From the NCBI GenBank assembly GCA_964036665.1, contig OZ038530.1:11852001-11916000 (forward strand): a stretch of 64,000 nt of DNA, written 5' to 3'. This document shows, one piece after another, positions 46,666 to 58,700 of the stretch (the first letter of the stretch is position 1; each line of letters starts with the position of its first letter). Origin of the DNA: Gordius sp. MW1. Taxonomy: Eukaryota; Nematomorpha; Gordioida; Gordea; Gordiidae. Below the pieces are notes generated by a model. That model was not told the DNA's origin and did not search any database. It saw only the letters and a list, made by a program, of their open reading frames with translations. Position numbers and translations under genes: made by a program.

Positions 46666-47660
46666 TTAAATCGAACGTTCTAAAGGGAGGTTAATATTAT
46701 AATGTAAGAAAGGATACACGTTCTCTTTACCCATATCTTCATTGAGTGTTGGGTGTAGTCTTCGAATGAAAAAGGACTCTAGGGTTTTTCTTTCAAAATA
46801 GGTCTCGGTGTTAACTAAAATGGTTGTTTTTAAATTGTTTCCGTGATTTAGTTGTAATAAATGATTTGAAACGGCGGTTAAATTTGCGTTTGAGCGATAT
46901 AATGCCGCTAGATGTTCCTTGAATCGTGTATTAAAATCTCTTTTTGTTTCACCAATATAGAAATTATTGCAATCATTACAAGTTATCTTATATATTAAGT
47001 TGTTTGTAGTAGGAGATGATTGGTAATTATTTTGTATAATATTTAGTAAAGATCTGTTGGGTTTCTGACTTATTATAATGTTGTTCATATTGTTGTTCCT
47101 TAAAATGTGTCTTATGTTTCTTATGAAACTATAAGGTATATATTGATGGTGTGGAAATGTTATAAAAACTTTATCACGAATAGTTTGCCCTATTTTTGGA
47201 TTGAAACATTGATATAAAGTATCACAAAATAAGTGAAAGGGATATTTTAATAAGCTAAATGTTTCAAATAAATAAATGATTGCCTTATTTAATGCCTCGG
47301 GTGAGGATGATAGATTGATTGCCCTATTTAAAAGCCAACGTAAAGTATTAACTTTTAAATTAAAAGGTGTAAAACTATTAAAAGGAATATAATTGTATCG
47401 TGATTCGGTAGGTTTATGATAAACTTCGGTATGAAAAGAGTCCTGGTTTTTAGTAATTAAAATGTCTAAAAAAGGTAGACAGTGATGATTTTCTAGTTCG
47501 TATGTGAACTGAATATTGGGATGAAACGAATTTAATAAATTTAAAAATTGATCTAAATCATTGTCTATATCTAAATTCCAAATTGCAAATATGTCGTCAA
47601 CATACCTGCTCCAAAAAGATGGGAAAGTGGAGATTTTGATAATTCGTTTTCTAAGTGGAC
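46666..47660 (-). pseudogene. Penelope-like element, 5'-truncated copy 2
   Basis: About 330 codons covering the end of the reverse transcriptase (FWSRYVDDIFAIW) and the full GIY-YIG domain. Two bases are missing relative to the other copies just before FPSFWS (near 47625), so the frame upstream is lost. It starts abruptly at TAAGTGG, 47660. Confidence 0.9.
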
Positions 47661-47682
47661 CTCCAAACAAAATTCACAATTC
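47661..47682. other. Filler at the head-to-head Penelope junction
   Basis: About 22 bp (ACCTCCAAACAAAATTCAC and neighbours) not found at the matching place in either arm. Such filler is expected from template switching or end joining at the inversion point. Confidence 0.6.
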
Positions 47683-48756
47683 AATTTGGAAAATTATGAT
47701 CAAATCGATGGCTGTGCCATGGGCATGCCTATTGCTCCCGTTTTGGCAAACATTTATTTATGCCACTTAGAAAACGAATTATCAAAATCTCCACTTTTCC
47801 CATCTTTTTGGAGCAGGTATGTTGACGACATATTTGCAATTTGGAATTTAGATATAGACAATGATTTAAATCAATTTTTAAATTTATTAAATTCGTTTCA
47901 TCCCAATATTCAGTTCACATACGAACTAGAAAATCATCACTGTCTACCTTTTTTAGACATTTTAATTACTAAAAACCAGGACTCTTTTCATACCGAAGTT
48001 TATCATAAACCTACCGAATCACGATACAATTATATTCCTTTTAATAGTTTTACACCTTTTAATTTAAAAGTTAATACTTTACGTTGGCTTTTAAATAGGG
48101 CAATCAATCTATCATCCTCACCCGAGGCATTAAATAAGGCAATCATTTATTTATTTGAAACATTTAGCTTATTAAAATATCCCTTTCACTTATTTTGTGA
48201 TACTTTATATCAATGTTTCAATCCAAAAATAAGGCAAACTATTCGTGATAAAGTTTTTATAACATTTCCACACCATCAATATATACCTTATAGTTTCATA
48301 AGAAACATAAGACACATTTTAAGGAACAACAATATGAACAACATTATAATAAGTCAGAAACCCAACAGATCTTTACTAAATATTATACAAAATAATTACC
48401 AATCATCTCCTACTACAAACAACTTAATATATAAGATAACTTGTAATGATTGCAATAATTTCTATATTGGTGAAACAAAAAGAGATTTTAATACACGATT
48501 CAAGGAACATCTAGCGGCATTATATCGCTCAAACGCAAATTTAACCGCCGTTTCAAATCATTTATTACAACTAAATCACGGAAACAATTTAAAAACAACC
48601 ATTTTAGTTAACACCGAGACCTATTTTGAAAGAAAAACCCTAGAGTCCTTTTTCATTCGAAGACTACACCCAACACTCAATGAAGATATGGGTAAAGAGA
48701 ACCTGTATCCTTTCTTACATTATAATATTAACCTCCCTTTAGAACGTTCGATTTAG
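47683..48756 (+). pseudogene. Penelope-like element, 5'-truncated inverted copy 3
   Basis: Opens at QFNLENYDQIDGCAMGMP and stays open to the natural stop, including YVDDIFAIW and the complete GIY-YIG nuclease, about 356 codons. It lacks the N-terminal half and cannot encode a whole enzyme. Nearly identical to the two minus-strand copies, so all three are of similar age. Confidence 0.92.
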
Positions 48757-48895
48757 TTGTATTATTTTATTTTATTTTGTAATTCTATTTTATTTTAATT
48801 CGAAGATGTCCTTAAATAGGACGAAATATTATTATAATAATTATAATTTCTTTTTAACACCCTCGACAATTCCCGAAAATTTATCCATTCAAAAC
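48757..48895 (+). repeat. Penelope pseudo-LTR, inverted right copy
   Basis: Reverse-complement match to 43778-43937, ending at ATTCAAAAC just before the right target duplication. Confidence 0.87.
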
Positions 48896-48907
48896 ATCTA
48901 ACCATGT

Positions 48908-50200
48908 CTTTGTTTTTTGTCTGGAGATTATATATGAATATACGAAGAATTAATACAAGTAGTCCTAAATAAATAAACATTTAGTATTATAGTAGCTTAG
49001 GAATTAATAGACTAAAAAAATAAAATTAATAAACCTATACAGTCAAAACCGTTTAATTGCTAAGCCTTGGGCCTGAATAAAAATTCGCGATTAACCGATA
49101 TATGTAAATACATAAAGTCATACGCTTCGCAATAAAAAAGATATTTTATATAATCGTATGGTTGATTTAAGGACTCGAAAATGTTTGTGAATATTCGACA
49201 TTGTAATATTAAACGATTTGTCAATAAACGATGTTTTTGGTAATATTATCGTTTGAATAAAACCAAATAGTGGTTAACGTCGCGTTTAAAAGATTTTCGC
49301 GATAATTCGATTTGCGATTAAGAAGTTTCGACTGTATTATGTATTTTTTATAAAGTAACTGAATTAAAACTTTTTAGATAATTTAAAACAAATTCAATTT
49401 GATATTAAATAGCAATTAATTTAAAATATGTGTATTAAGGGAAATCCAATTAAATTTTCCAATAGGTCATCTAAATCTACAAAATTTTAATTTTTTTTAT
49501 TTTTTTTGACCATTGGCCAAATAAATCGAAATTTTAAATTTTTCGTTTTTAAATAAATTACCATTGATAAATTACCCTATGCCCTCCCCTAGAAGTGCCT
49601 ATTAATTTTTTAAATAAAATTTATAAAATTTATATTTTGTTCTTGTTGATATTTGTTAAATTATCTATAATATATTGATTTTCTATTATTGTTCCTTTTT
49701 CAGCTAATGGCAGTTCTATGACTAAAATGATATGCAAAATAATTTTTCGATTATGTAAATGCATTTGATTGTTAACCTCTTTGCCAAAGTATTAATTGCT
49801 ATGCAATTTATGGGCTCGCTTTTGCTTTTGTTTGTCACGCTGTTTGTCCCGCTGTTTGTTATTAGTTTGCATTGGGTATATTAGGTTATCGATTTTTTAA
49901 ATTAATGCATAAGAAAGAGGTGCCCCACCCCTCATCTCTATCTCCCTCGCTGTGTTATTTTTTAAATTAATGCATAAGAGGTGTCCCATTGATAATATGA
50001 CTTTTTGGTCGTCCGATGTTCTATTATTGTTTCATTTTATTAATTTTATATAATAAACATAAATAAAAGCTGTTTACTTTTAATTGCTATGCAATTTAAC
50101 TAGTCTTAACTAGTTGTCGATTTATGTTGGAAATTAAACTATATCACATGAACAAACTGAATATGCCTCTTAATCATTTTATTTATAATTATTTTCGTTT
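48908..50200. other. AT-rich filler within the HINE-like block
   Basis: No gene. 49000-49780 is AT-rich with nothing recognised. From 49796 another HINE-type end (TTAATTGCTATGCAATTTAT) and the GTGCCCCACCCCTCATCTCT repeat appear. Confidence 0.5.
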
Positions 50201-50599
50201 TTAATTGCTATGCAATTTATGGGCTCGTTTTTGGTTGTCCGTTGTCCGTCCGTCCGTTACCCTCCCTATCTATTTGCATTGGGTATATTAGGTTATCGAT
50301 TTTTTAAATTAATGCATGAGAAAGAGGTGCCCCACCCCTGATCTCTATCTCCCTCGCTGTGTTATTTTTTAAATTAATGCATAAGAGGTGCCCCACCCCT
50401 CATCTCTATCTCCCTCGCTTTCGGGCGGGGTCGGGTTTTAATTGCTACGTTAAATTAATGCATAAGTATATCTATTCGATTTTGAATTGGGTAACATTGA
50501 TATTAATTGCTATAATTACCCTATGCCCTCCACTACAAGGGCCTATGCCTCTACTGATATGGGTCCCTGTGCCCCTACAAAAGCCTATGCCTCTATTAA

Positions 50600-50660
50600 T
50601 GTGGGTTCGAACCCCGGCGAACGTTCTGAATTGCTGGTTCGATTCCCGGAGAGGGCAAAA
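50600..50660 (+). repeat. tRNA-like B-box motifs (possible SINE remnant)
   Basis: GGGTTCGAACCCC (50607) and GGTTCGATTCCCGGAG (50636) resemble the T-arm/B-box of tRNA genes, 16 nt apart. No A box or cloverleaf was found, so this is at most a SINE remnant or chance. Confidence 0.3.
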
Positions 50661-50699
50661 TTTTTTTTTATTTTTTAAATTAAATTAATATATTTTTCC

Positions 50700-51540
50700 T
50701 GTTACTACCATTGATAATATGACTTTTTGGCCGTCCGCTTGTTCTATTATTGTTTCATTTTATTTTATAATAAACATAAATAAAAGTTGTTTACTTTTAA
50801 TTGCTATGCAATTTAACTAGTTTTTGGGTTAGAATCCCGGAGTTTTTTTGACTTTTATGATTGTTCTTGTTACTATCATTGATAATAAGACTTTTTGGCC
50901 GTCCGCTGGCTACTGACCAATGAAAAAAATGACCATTGGCCAAAATGTGAATCCGAGTTTATTTTTTCGTTTTTTTTGACTATTATGATTGTTCCTGTTA
51001 CTACCATTGCTATTATGACATTTTGGCCGTCCGCTGGCTTTTGACCGATGGAAAAAATGACCATTGGCCAAAATGTGAATCGAAATTATTTTTTTCGTTT
51101 TTTTTGACTATTATGATTGTTCCTGTTCCTACCATTGCTATTATGACTTTTTGGCCGTCCGCTGGCTGCTGACCAATGGAATAAAATGACCAGTGGCCAA
51201 AATGTGATTTGAAAATTTTTTTTTCGTTTTTTTTGACTATTATGAATTTATATCCACTTTTACCGTGTCCTGGCTGCTGACCAATGGAATATGACCATTG
51301 GCCAAAATGTGATTCGAAAATTTTTTTTACTCTTATGAATTTATATCCATTTTTACCGTGTGCTGGCTGCTGACCAATGGAAAAAAATGACCATTGGCCA
51401 AAGTGAGCATCAAATTTTTTTTCGTTTTTTTGGCTATCATTGACTTATAGAATATCTGTTGGTACTGACCAATGGAGAAAAAAGGACCATTCGCCAAATT
51501 TTCGATTTTTTTAATTAAAAATTGTTCAAATTCAACAAAA
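50700..51540. repeat. CCAAT minisatellite, inverted copy
   Basis: Seven or so units reading as the reverse complement of 8690-9650 (ATGACCATTGGCCAAAATGT; GGCCGTCCGCTGGCTGCTGA). It ends in the same flanking sequence as the first copy, then in the terminal hairpin at 51908-51920. Confidence 0.85.
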
Positions 51541-51923
51541 AATTTCTCCCAACAATTCTGCAAATTCTTAACATTGTGATGTTTTATAATATAATGTTTG
51601 TTAGACCCATAATCACTAAAGGCCGTAAAAACTAATGTAATACGCAACTAGATGCAAACACTAAATCTAACCATAACCCTTGCCTATATTACATTTTGCC
51701 TATATTACATTTTGCCTATAAATGGAAAATTTGTATAAATATTTAATTAATCATTAGGCATTTAATACCCCCCTATAGGCATTCTCGCCCCTTCCCACCT
51801 TTCTCGCCCATAAATTGCATAGCAAATATGATACATTTATACGAAGTATAAATGAGTCGTCCCCCCTTCCCTTCCCCCCTTCCCTTCTCCCCTCCCCCTT
51901 CCCACGAGGGCCGAAGGCCCGAG

Positions 51924-53400
51924 TTTGTTATTTCTATCAATACGCTTCATTGATTTTTACACACTCGAGAGTTGCTTGATTTTATTAATTAATTAATTTA
52001 TTCTTGGAGATAAATAAAATATATAAAGGACCTAAAGAAAGAATTAAATGGTGAGTCCCCCTTTGGGGGGGGGGGAACAAGGATTATCCCTTTACGGCCC
52101 AATATAGTTTATTCTTTTACGGCCCAATATTTCCCTCAATTCAAGCCATGATAATTCCCCCTTTTTCAAATCCTTTTTATTCATATCTTATATTCTTTTT
52201 TAAAGATATGAAAAGGTGTCCAGAAGATAAAAAAAATCCCACCCTCGTATATTCCTATTCATCATATCCAAAATCGCATCCTGCACAAATATAAATTTCC
52301 TCTGTGTAAAGAAAACAGGATTGAAAGTGGTTGAGAAGTTATTCGAAACAAATCACTTCTACCCAATGCATCGACTGATTGATTCGAAACCTTATTAAAA
52401 ACTGGATCGTACTTGGAAAATTCAGGTCGGGTCTGAGACATCCATAATTGTTAAGGCAGCAGGAGTCTCCTTAATTTTCAGATGATGGCAAGAGTTCCTC
52501 ATGTATGGAGGTAAAGGCATATTAAAATGCTGAGAATTCCTCATTTTAGATTAATTTCAGAACGACAATAACAAAATTATCCAATAAAAAGAAATTCATA
52601 GAGCCGGGATTCAGTTACCTATAGAGCGGGGAAGAAAATTATTTTTGGATTATTCCAGGAGTATTCCCACAAGCCATAGATGAGGTATTTATAATTACAT
52701 CCCGTTGGCCATGAATACTTAATTTTTCAAAAGAAGAGACCATGTGATTGCTTTGAAGGATACACATGTCGTATGTAATAATTTTTGGATAGTTAGTATA
52801 ATATTTTTATATATTATATTGTTACTATTAATATCATGTAAACCCATAATCAGAACGTTGTTAATAAAAACCATCCGATTGCATTATATCAATTATTCTT
52901 TTATCTACCCCTGGTCCTAATTTTTTTTGGAAAAAGGGAAGGTATCGTATCCGAAGATACGAGGATATCTTCCCCCCCCCCATGTTCTTTTATAAAAAGA
53001 AACGCCGCCGCTCACTATACGTGGTACGTATGTTACTTTTTCTTTCCCCCATGCCCCCTGACAAAAAAAGGTTAATTGATTGTAACATCTGTGTACTGAA
53101 TATATATGTAAAACTTTATTCCTTTACATTTAATTTCTAGTACTCGTATGTTATCCCCCCCCCCCGACGCGCTTATACGTATTTGTTATTTCTATCAATA
53201 CGCTTCATTAATTTTTACACACTCGAGAGTTGCTTGATTTTATTAATTAATTAATTTATTCTTGGAGATAAATAAAATATATAAAGAACCAAAAAAAGGA
53301 ATTTAATGTGAGTCACCCTTTGGGGGGGGGACAAGGATTATCCCTTTAAGGCCCAATATAGTTTATCCTTTTACGGCCCAATATATCCCTCTATCTTTCC
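51924..53400. repeat. 1.26 kb tandem duplication (segments X, B, X')
   Basis: Segment X (51924-52136, TTTGTTATTTCTATCAATAC onward) recurs as X' (53182-53395), and segment B (52943-53183) matches 41337-41573. The distance X to X' (about 1258 bp) equals the distance B' to B after subtracting the 10.35 kb insertion, so the ancestral state was a direct tandem duplication. Poly-G and poly-C runs occur in both copies. No gene. Confidence 0.85.
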
Positions 53401-53778
53401 TTTCAATTCGCCCAATTATTTATTCCTATTCTTCATATCTTAAATCCCATCCTGAACAAATATAAAGAGTTCATAATCTTGTTTTAGAATTGGAAATTAA
53501 GAATTGGAATGAACAAATATATAAATTCATAATTATCTTATTCGAAAATAGAATAGAGATTTAAATTTAAAATATTAAATGCAAATTAATATAATTTTGA
53601 AACTTTTAATATTAAATTACTTAAGCACCTAATTGTCCGCCTCGCGCAAATTTCAAATTTGTAATATAATCTTATTCACTACACAACATGTTTTTCGTGG
53701 CCCTTAGGGAATATGAATAATTATGTATTTATTACTTATTTGTATGGCATTATATAATACAAAAATTTTAGACCTATA

Positions 53779-54321
53779 ATGAGTTTATGCGCAACAAGTT
53801 CATCCAACTCAAAAAAGAGCAAGCTGCTTAAACATTTCACAGTATCCAAGGATGAATCAAATAAAATGGGGAAGTGTAAATCATGCTTTAAAGCAGTAAA
53901 AATGACTGATAGCAATACTTCAGGTCTTCAAAGACATCTTAAACGTTACCATCCTAAGGATTACTGTAACCTTTACCCTACTCAAGTTAATAAGGAATTA
54001 ACCTTCTCAAAAACTAGATGCTTCAGAAAATCTAAGCATTTAACAGTTATTATATATCAAACATATTCTTCAAAAATGTCTAAATGATTGTTTATGTTAT
54101 ATAATTAGTTGATTAACAAAAATAATTATCCCAATCTAGCAGCAATGGCCAGAGATTTTCTGAGCACCCCGGCGACCTTGGTGCCTGCCGAAAGATTGTT
54201 TTCGAAGGCGTCTCGGACTATTCGAAAACATCCTCATAGATTAACTCATGAATGTGTCAGGAGCTTGTTATGCATAAACTCATGGCACACCTCAACAAAT
54301 TTCAACCCATCACATTCTTAA
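53779..54321 (+). pseudogene. hAT transposase remnant (BED finger plus C-terminal domain), copy 2
   Basis: A 102-codon frame opens with a BED zinc finger (GKCKSC ... LQRHLKRYH); after a gap a 70-codon frame holds the hAT dimerisation region (TLVPAERLFSKASRTIRKHP, ECVRSLLCINSW). The RNase-H-like catalytic core is deleted. It lies near the right end of the 13.9 kb element and is probably that element's own gene. Internal deletion derivatives of this kind are usual for non-autonomous hAT elements. Confidence 0.87.
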
Positions 54322-54960
54322 CATTTTACGTCAAAATGTAGGCTTGGCAGATGCATTCAAATTCACTGAATTTTTTGCAAAATGCCGCAATTTATCAATA
54401 AATTAAAATAAATGAACATAAGCTTTATTAGTACGTAATTATTTTATGCGAAAATTAATAATAAATGGATTAAGTAAATATTATGTTATATATGGATGTC
54501 TCACTATAATAGAATTGTTTATTTAATAACTTAAATTATTATATATGTGCAATTAACATTTATTTTCTTCCAACAATAATGCCTGTTTTATAGTATTTGC
54601 AATGTTTAGATAATAACTTGTTATAAATAATGATAATATTCGTAAAAGTTTACTCTCGAATTTTTGTCATTATTTTAACGTTATTATATAAGATCTCAAT
54701 AAATTTATTATGTTAAATATGATGATATTACATATTAAACTTTATCCTTTTATTTAACCTTAGCCAGGAAATAAAAGTTATTAATTAGCAACTATACCTT
54801 CGAGTCATGTAGTATATAACACCTATATTAATGCTTCCTACCTTAAGTTACTCATCTAGCTTGTGTTTTGGGGTTTGCGATAAAAAATTGGTTCCATTAT
54901 GACCAATTGAAATCTTATATAATAATTTATAAGAGCCAAAAAAATATATATGGTATAATT
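54322..54960. other. 3' part of the hAT-type element, non-coding
   Basis: Similar to 17580-17720 for about 400 bp, AT-rich, leading into the GAGACGAGA subterminal repeats. Confidence 0.6.
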
Positions 54961-55089
54961 AATTTTAAAAGTCGAGACGAGAATTTTCGCCGAGACGAGA
55001 TCGAGATTTTTCTAGGCCGAGACGAGATCGAGGTTTAAATAATTGCACCCGAGACGAGATTTTGATTTCGAGACTAGATCGAATCACTA

Positions 55090-55375
55090 ATGATGGCAAA
55101 ACCCTTTGCAGTCCCGACCGTTGTAATGTACGTTCTATTTTCGTTGTACATATTTTTTATTACCTAGACTTATAATTTTGGCACTATGTTTTCTTTAAAA
55201 TATCGCCAAATTAATGTCCTATGGATTTAATCAAACGTTTTTTCTATATCGATGAAACACATGTGTAAATCTTCCTCCATTTCTCTAAACCCTTCCATTA
55301 TTCTTATAACACTGTTCAGGTCACCTTCTGTAGACCTCACCGGCATATATCCGAATTTGTTCTCTTAATCGGATA
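55090..55375 (-). pseudogene. LINE reverse transcriptase, 5' half (split from 40330-41157)
   Basis: Read on the minus strand: NKFGYMPVRSTEGDLNSVIR, FREMEEDLHMCFIDIEKTFD (first catal. Asp region), IKNMYN and TTVGTAKGFAI. Removing the intervening 13.9 kb and one 8-bp duplication joins GFAI directly to ISGFHYG in frame, restoring the usual RT motif order. Two or three stops show the LINE was already dead or has decayed since. Confidence 0.85.
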
Positions 55376-55703
55376 GCCCTCCCAAACAACACTTTATTAC
55401 CAAAGATAGATTACAGGTGGCTAGAGCGATAAAACAATGGAAAAAGAGAACAATGGAACAACAAAACTAATATCACATCACGAGTAATAACGAAGTATAA
55501 AATAATACATTAATCGAAATATTACACAAACGTAATCTCACACTCTTTTAACCCAGTTAATATTAGAAAGTATGAATCCAATACGATTTGAACTTTTCTG
55601 GTGCTTAAAAATAATATTAATTCTAAAATTTGCTGCTATGTAAAAACGTTAATGAAATATCAATATAAAATTCTTATTATAAATTGATCTAACATTTTTT
55701 AGT
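55376..55703. other. Intergenic, 5' flank of GNS
   Basis: AT-rich, nothing recognised. GNS has no visible upstream exon; the ATG at 55704 starts a clear signal peptide. Confidence 0.5.
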
Positions 55704-58700
55704 ATGAACCAATCTTATATCTCATTTGTCATTATATGTGGTTTATTTACTTTAAGTTCTTATATTTGCAAGCCACATATCATCTTTTTATTAACCGATG
55801 ATTTTGATTGTCTAATAAGTAAAGAGGTAAAATATAAACTTTTAAAGTTTATTGTTAGTTGAGTCCAAAATATATATATCAATACTTTCAGCAACATGGA
55901 ATTTTATTCCAAAATTCAGTAAGTTAATTTTTATTACAAACATCATTTGAATAGTATACTGTGTCACCATTATGTTGCCCAAGTAGAGCCTCTATTTTGA
56001 GTGGACTTTATGTCCATAATCACAAAGTTTATAATAATAGTGTCAATGGAAATTGTGTATCAAAAAGTTTTCAAAATAATATTGAAAAAAATAAAACATT
56101 TATTATAAAAATAGAGAAAAACAATTATGAGACATATTTTTTGGGCAAATATCTAAATCAAGTATGTTTAAATGGTTCAGATTTGTATAATTATTAGTAT
56201 GGTAAGTTTCAAGATGATACTTATGTGCCCCCAGGTTGGAACCACTGGTACTCATTGGTAACTTAGTAATTTTATTTTAATGCCTACTACCTTGGATTCA
56301 TTATCTAACGTTTTTAATCAATTTGGCTTGTAATAAATATATCCAAGCAAGACTTAATGGCAAATTTTAATTATTTAAACAGTTATTGATGAGGCAGAAA
56401 TTTAGATAATTATTATTAATCTTATTAAAAAAAAGCTTTGTCTCCCTTATTATTATTTATTTTAATATTTTATGTCACAATTTATGAATGTAGGTAGGCA
56501 ATTCAAAATATTATAATTACACAATTTCAAATCAGGGAGAGAAGGAGGTACATGGTCAAGATTATCTTCCTAAACTTATACATTCAAAAGCATTGGAGTA
56601 TTTGAATAATCATTTTTCCCAAATATCAGATGTGAGCAATTTATATTTTAAATTATAGCAACAAATTATTGGATAAATATCACTTACTATAAAATATATA
56701 ACACTGATTAACAGCAACTGGAGCTAATAGTAGCCAAAAATTGTGATACTCAAAAATTCGTTTTTTATTTTTAGTTTTCAATAAATCTGAAATTTGATTT
56801 TTTAAATGGTATTAAATAAAATGATGATATGGTTTTAATAATAATATTTAATATCAAAAATATTATATTTCGTTGCCTTATTTTTTATTTGACCTTTTTC
56901 AAACGCTAATAAGTAAGCTTGGGCCCACGATTATTATGGGGGGAGGGGAGTTTATTTATGGTTTGGAGAGGGAAATATGACGATGTTTTGTTATTTTAAT
57001 CACTATTATATTATATTAAATAATTATAAAAACAATAATGGGTGGGGAGTAAAGGAGAGTGGGAAGCTGTCTATTCCTGTGCCCCCCTTAAGCCCATATA
57101 AATGAGCAGCCTATTTTTTGCCCCCCCCCCATGTGGCTAGCTGGGGTGGGGCAAGAAGGCGGCGGCTGACCACCCTCCCAAATACAAATTATAAATTTCA
57201 AAAATTCTTGTTTTTAGTCTAGATGCTATAGTTTTTTATTCGCTCCGATTCTGATTAAGCTTACATGAACCGATACCGTATTTCAAATTATATGGGGTTA
57301 ATCCTTCAAATAGAAACAACATTGTACAATTAGCTAACTATAGTTTTTTGCAAGTATATCATTAGATGCACGAAATGACCCTTTATTACATGTGAATACA
57401 AAGGCAGGAATGCCTATTGCATCCCTCCTCCAAATCTAACAACATTTAATTACTAAATTATGGTAAAATTTACAAAAACAAAATCAATGCCGCCTTCCCC
57501 CCCCCCCCCCCCCCCCACTTTATCAAATAGTATGCTACTAGAGTTGTTAAATTGCTAACTTTCTTCAAACTCAAGCGCGAGCACGCACACTGAGTTGCTT
57601 AATATGCGCGTTAGCACACTATGTGCTCGCTGTTCGGTGCACTAGGCAGAACTGTAGCATATAAAAATGCTCGAGGGCCGAGCAAAAACTCGAGCAGATG
57701 GTAGCTGGAGTTGAAGAAAGTTAGCAATTTAACAACTCTATATGCTACAGAATAAATAACCATTTTTTGAGTTAATCATAACGAATAATTTGTAGCACTT
57801 CACTGTTGTGTTGGGTCCCTGAGACCCCAAGCTATCTAAAACTACGATTTATAAGGGTCGTTGTAATAATTATCAATATAAAATGCTTACTAAATTAAAT
57901 AGCAAAATAAACACTGTCATTTATTAATAAAGGGCAGAGGTTTAAAGAATGATTTGAGGAGAATAAAGTTTTAGATGTTTTTCTATGTTTATACTCCCTG
58001 GTTAAAATTAGACTTATAAACATAAAATATAGATGAATACTATTTTATTTGCTATAGAACAGAGTGCAAGAGGATAAGGTTAGTGAAAACCCTTTATTTA
58101 TGATGATATCCCTCCCATCCCCTCATGAACCATGGGAATTCGAGGCAAAATTCAGCAATAATTTTACGGATGATACGATACCCAGGACTCCTGATTTTAA
58201 TAACCCTGTGACTGATGGTGTAAATTACTCATTTGATATATGTATACGTTTTTATTTAACATGGCTAATTGCCATATTTATTGCATACTTTAATTTGAAT
58301 CTGTTTCGTTTTTTTACATTTTTTGCGATCTTCCTGTTGCATAAATGATCAAAGAATGTAATTTATTGAAACATAACAGAGAAACCGTGTCGTAACTTTT
58401 TTAAATATGAAATGTTACTTTGATTAAACCCTCCTACCCCTTTTGCGGGCAAGTGGTTACTATAGCTATAATACCATTTTAAGCCCTTGTTTGGTATTGG
58501 TAGGGTTGTTAAAATACAACTGGCATGAAAATTTTAAAAGTAATTGCAGACATATCATCATCACACATTATATGGCCTTTTTCTTAATTTTTGAAAGCAT
58601 TAATGTGCCCTAGGTTAAAGTTTAGTTTATTTGCTTGTAATTATAAGCATGGTAAAATCTCTTAATTGCACCGCTATAAGTCACGGGTTTTTATAAGGTG

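Larger units (their letters stand above)
43770..48895. mobile_element. Penelope-like element cluster with 12-bp target duplication
   Basis: Three related pieces: a nearly full-length copy (minus), a 5'-truncated copy (minus, 46666-47660) and a 5'-truncated inverted copy (plus, 47683-48756). ATCTAACCATGT occurs at 43758-43769 and 48896-48907, so the whole arrangement appears to be one insertion. Tandem copies sharing a pseudo-LTR plus an inverted truncated copy is the arrangement known for Penelope elements. Confidence 0.92.
41574..51923 (+). mobile_element. HINE-like insertion block, copy 2 (contains the Penelope cluster)
   Basis: The block starts AATTGCTATGCAATTTATGG and ends at the hairpin GGGCC-GAA-GGCCC-GAG. 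Segment B before it and segment X after it are contiguous at 53180 in the second tandem copy, which gives a ready empty site; only TT is shared across the junctions. Inside are several repeats of the 5' end word (41572, 43217, 49796, 50203, 50798), the GGTGCCCCACCCCTCATCTC repeat, a 300-bp tandem repeat, the CCAAT minisatellite in inverted orientation and the Penelope cluster. It is probably an array of nested or tandem copies rather than one unit. Confidence 0.65.
41158..55089 (+). mobile_element. 13.9 kb composite hAT-type element inserted in a LINE
   Basis: Termini TAGTGAT (41158) and ATCACTA (ending 55089) are followed inward on both sides by many GAGACGAGA-type words (41190-41290; 54965-55080), as in hAT subterminal binding regions. 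Flanks ATGATAAC and ATGATGGC match at 6 of 8. A BED finger and hAT C-terminal remnant at 53779-54321 lie inside near the right end. Most of the length is later insertions: the HINE-like block and the Penelope cluster. Without these the element would be near 3.6 kb. Confidence 0.8.

Noticed and set aside
50600-50660. tRNA gene
   Set aside because: Only B-box-like words; no acceptor stem, D arm or anticodon arm could be paired.
41337-53183. Direct repeats of about 240 bp as LTRs of a retrotransposon
   Set aside because: Their distance and the displaced X segment are fully explained by a 1.26 kb tandem duplication plus one insertion; no gag-pol, primer-binding site or TG...CA ends.
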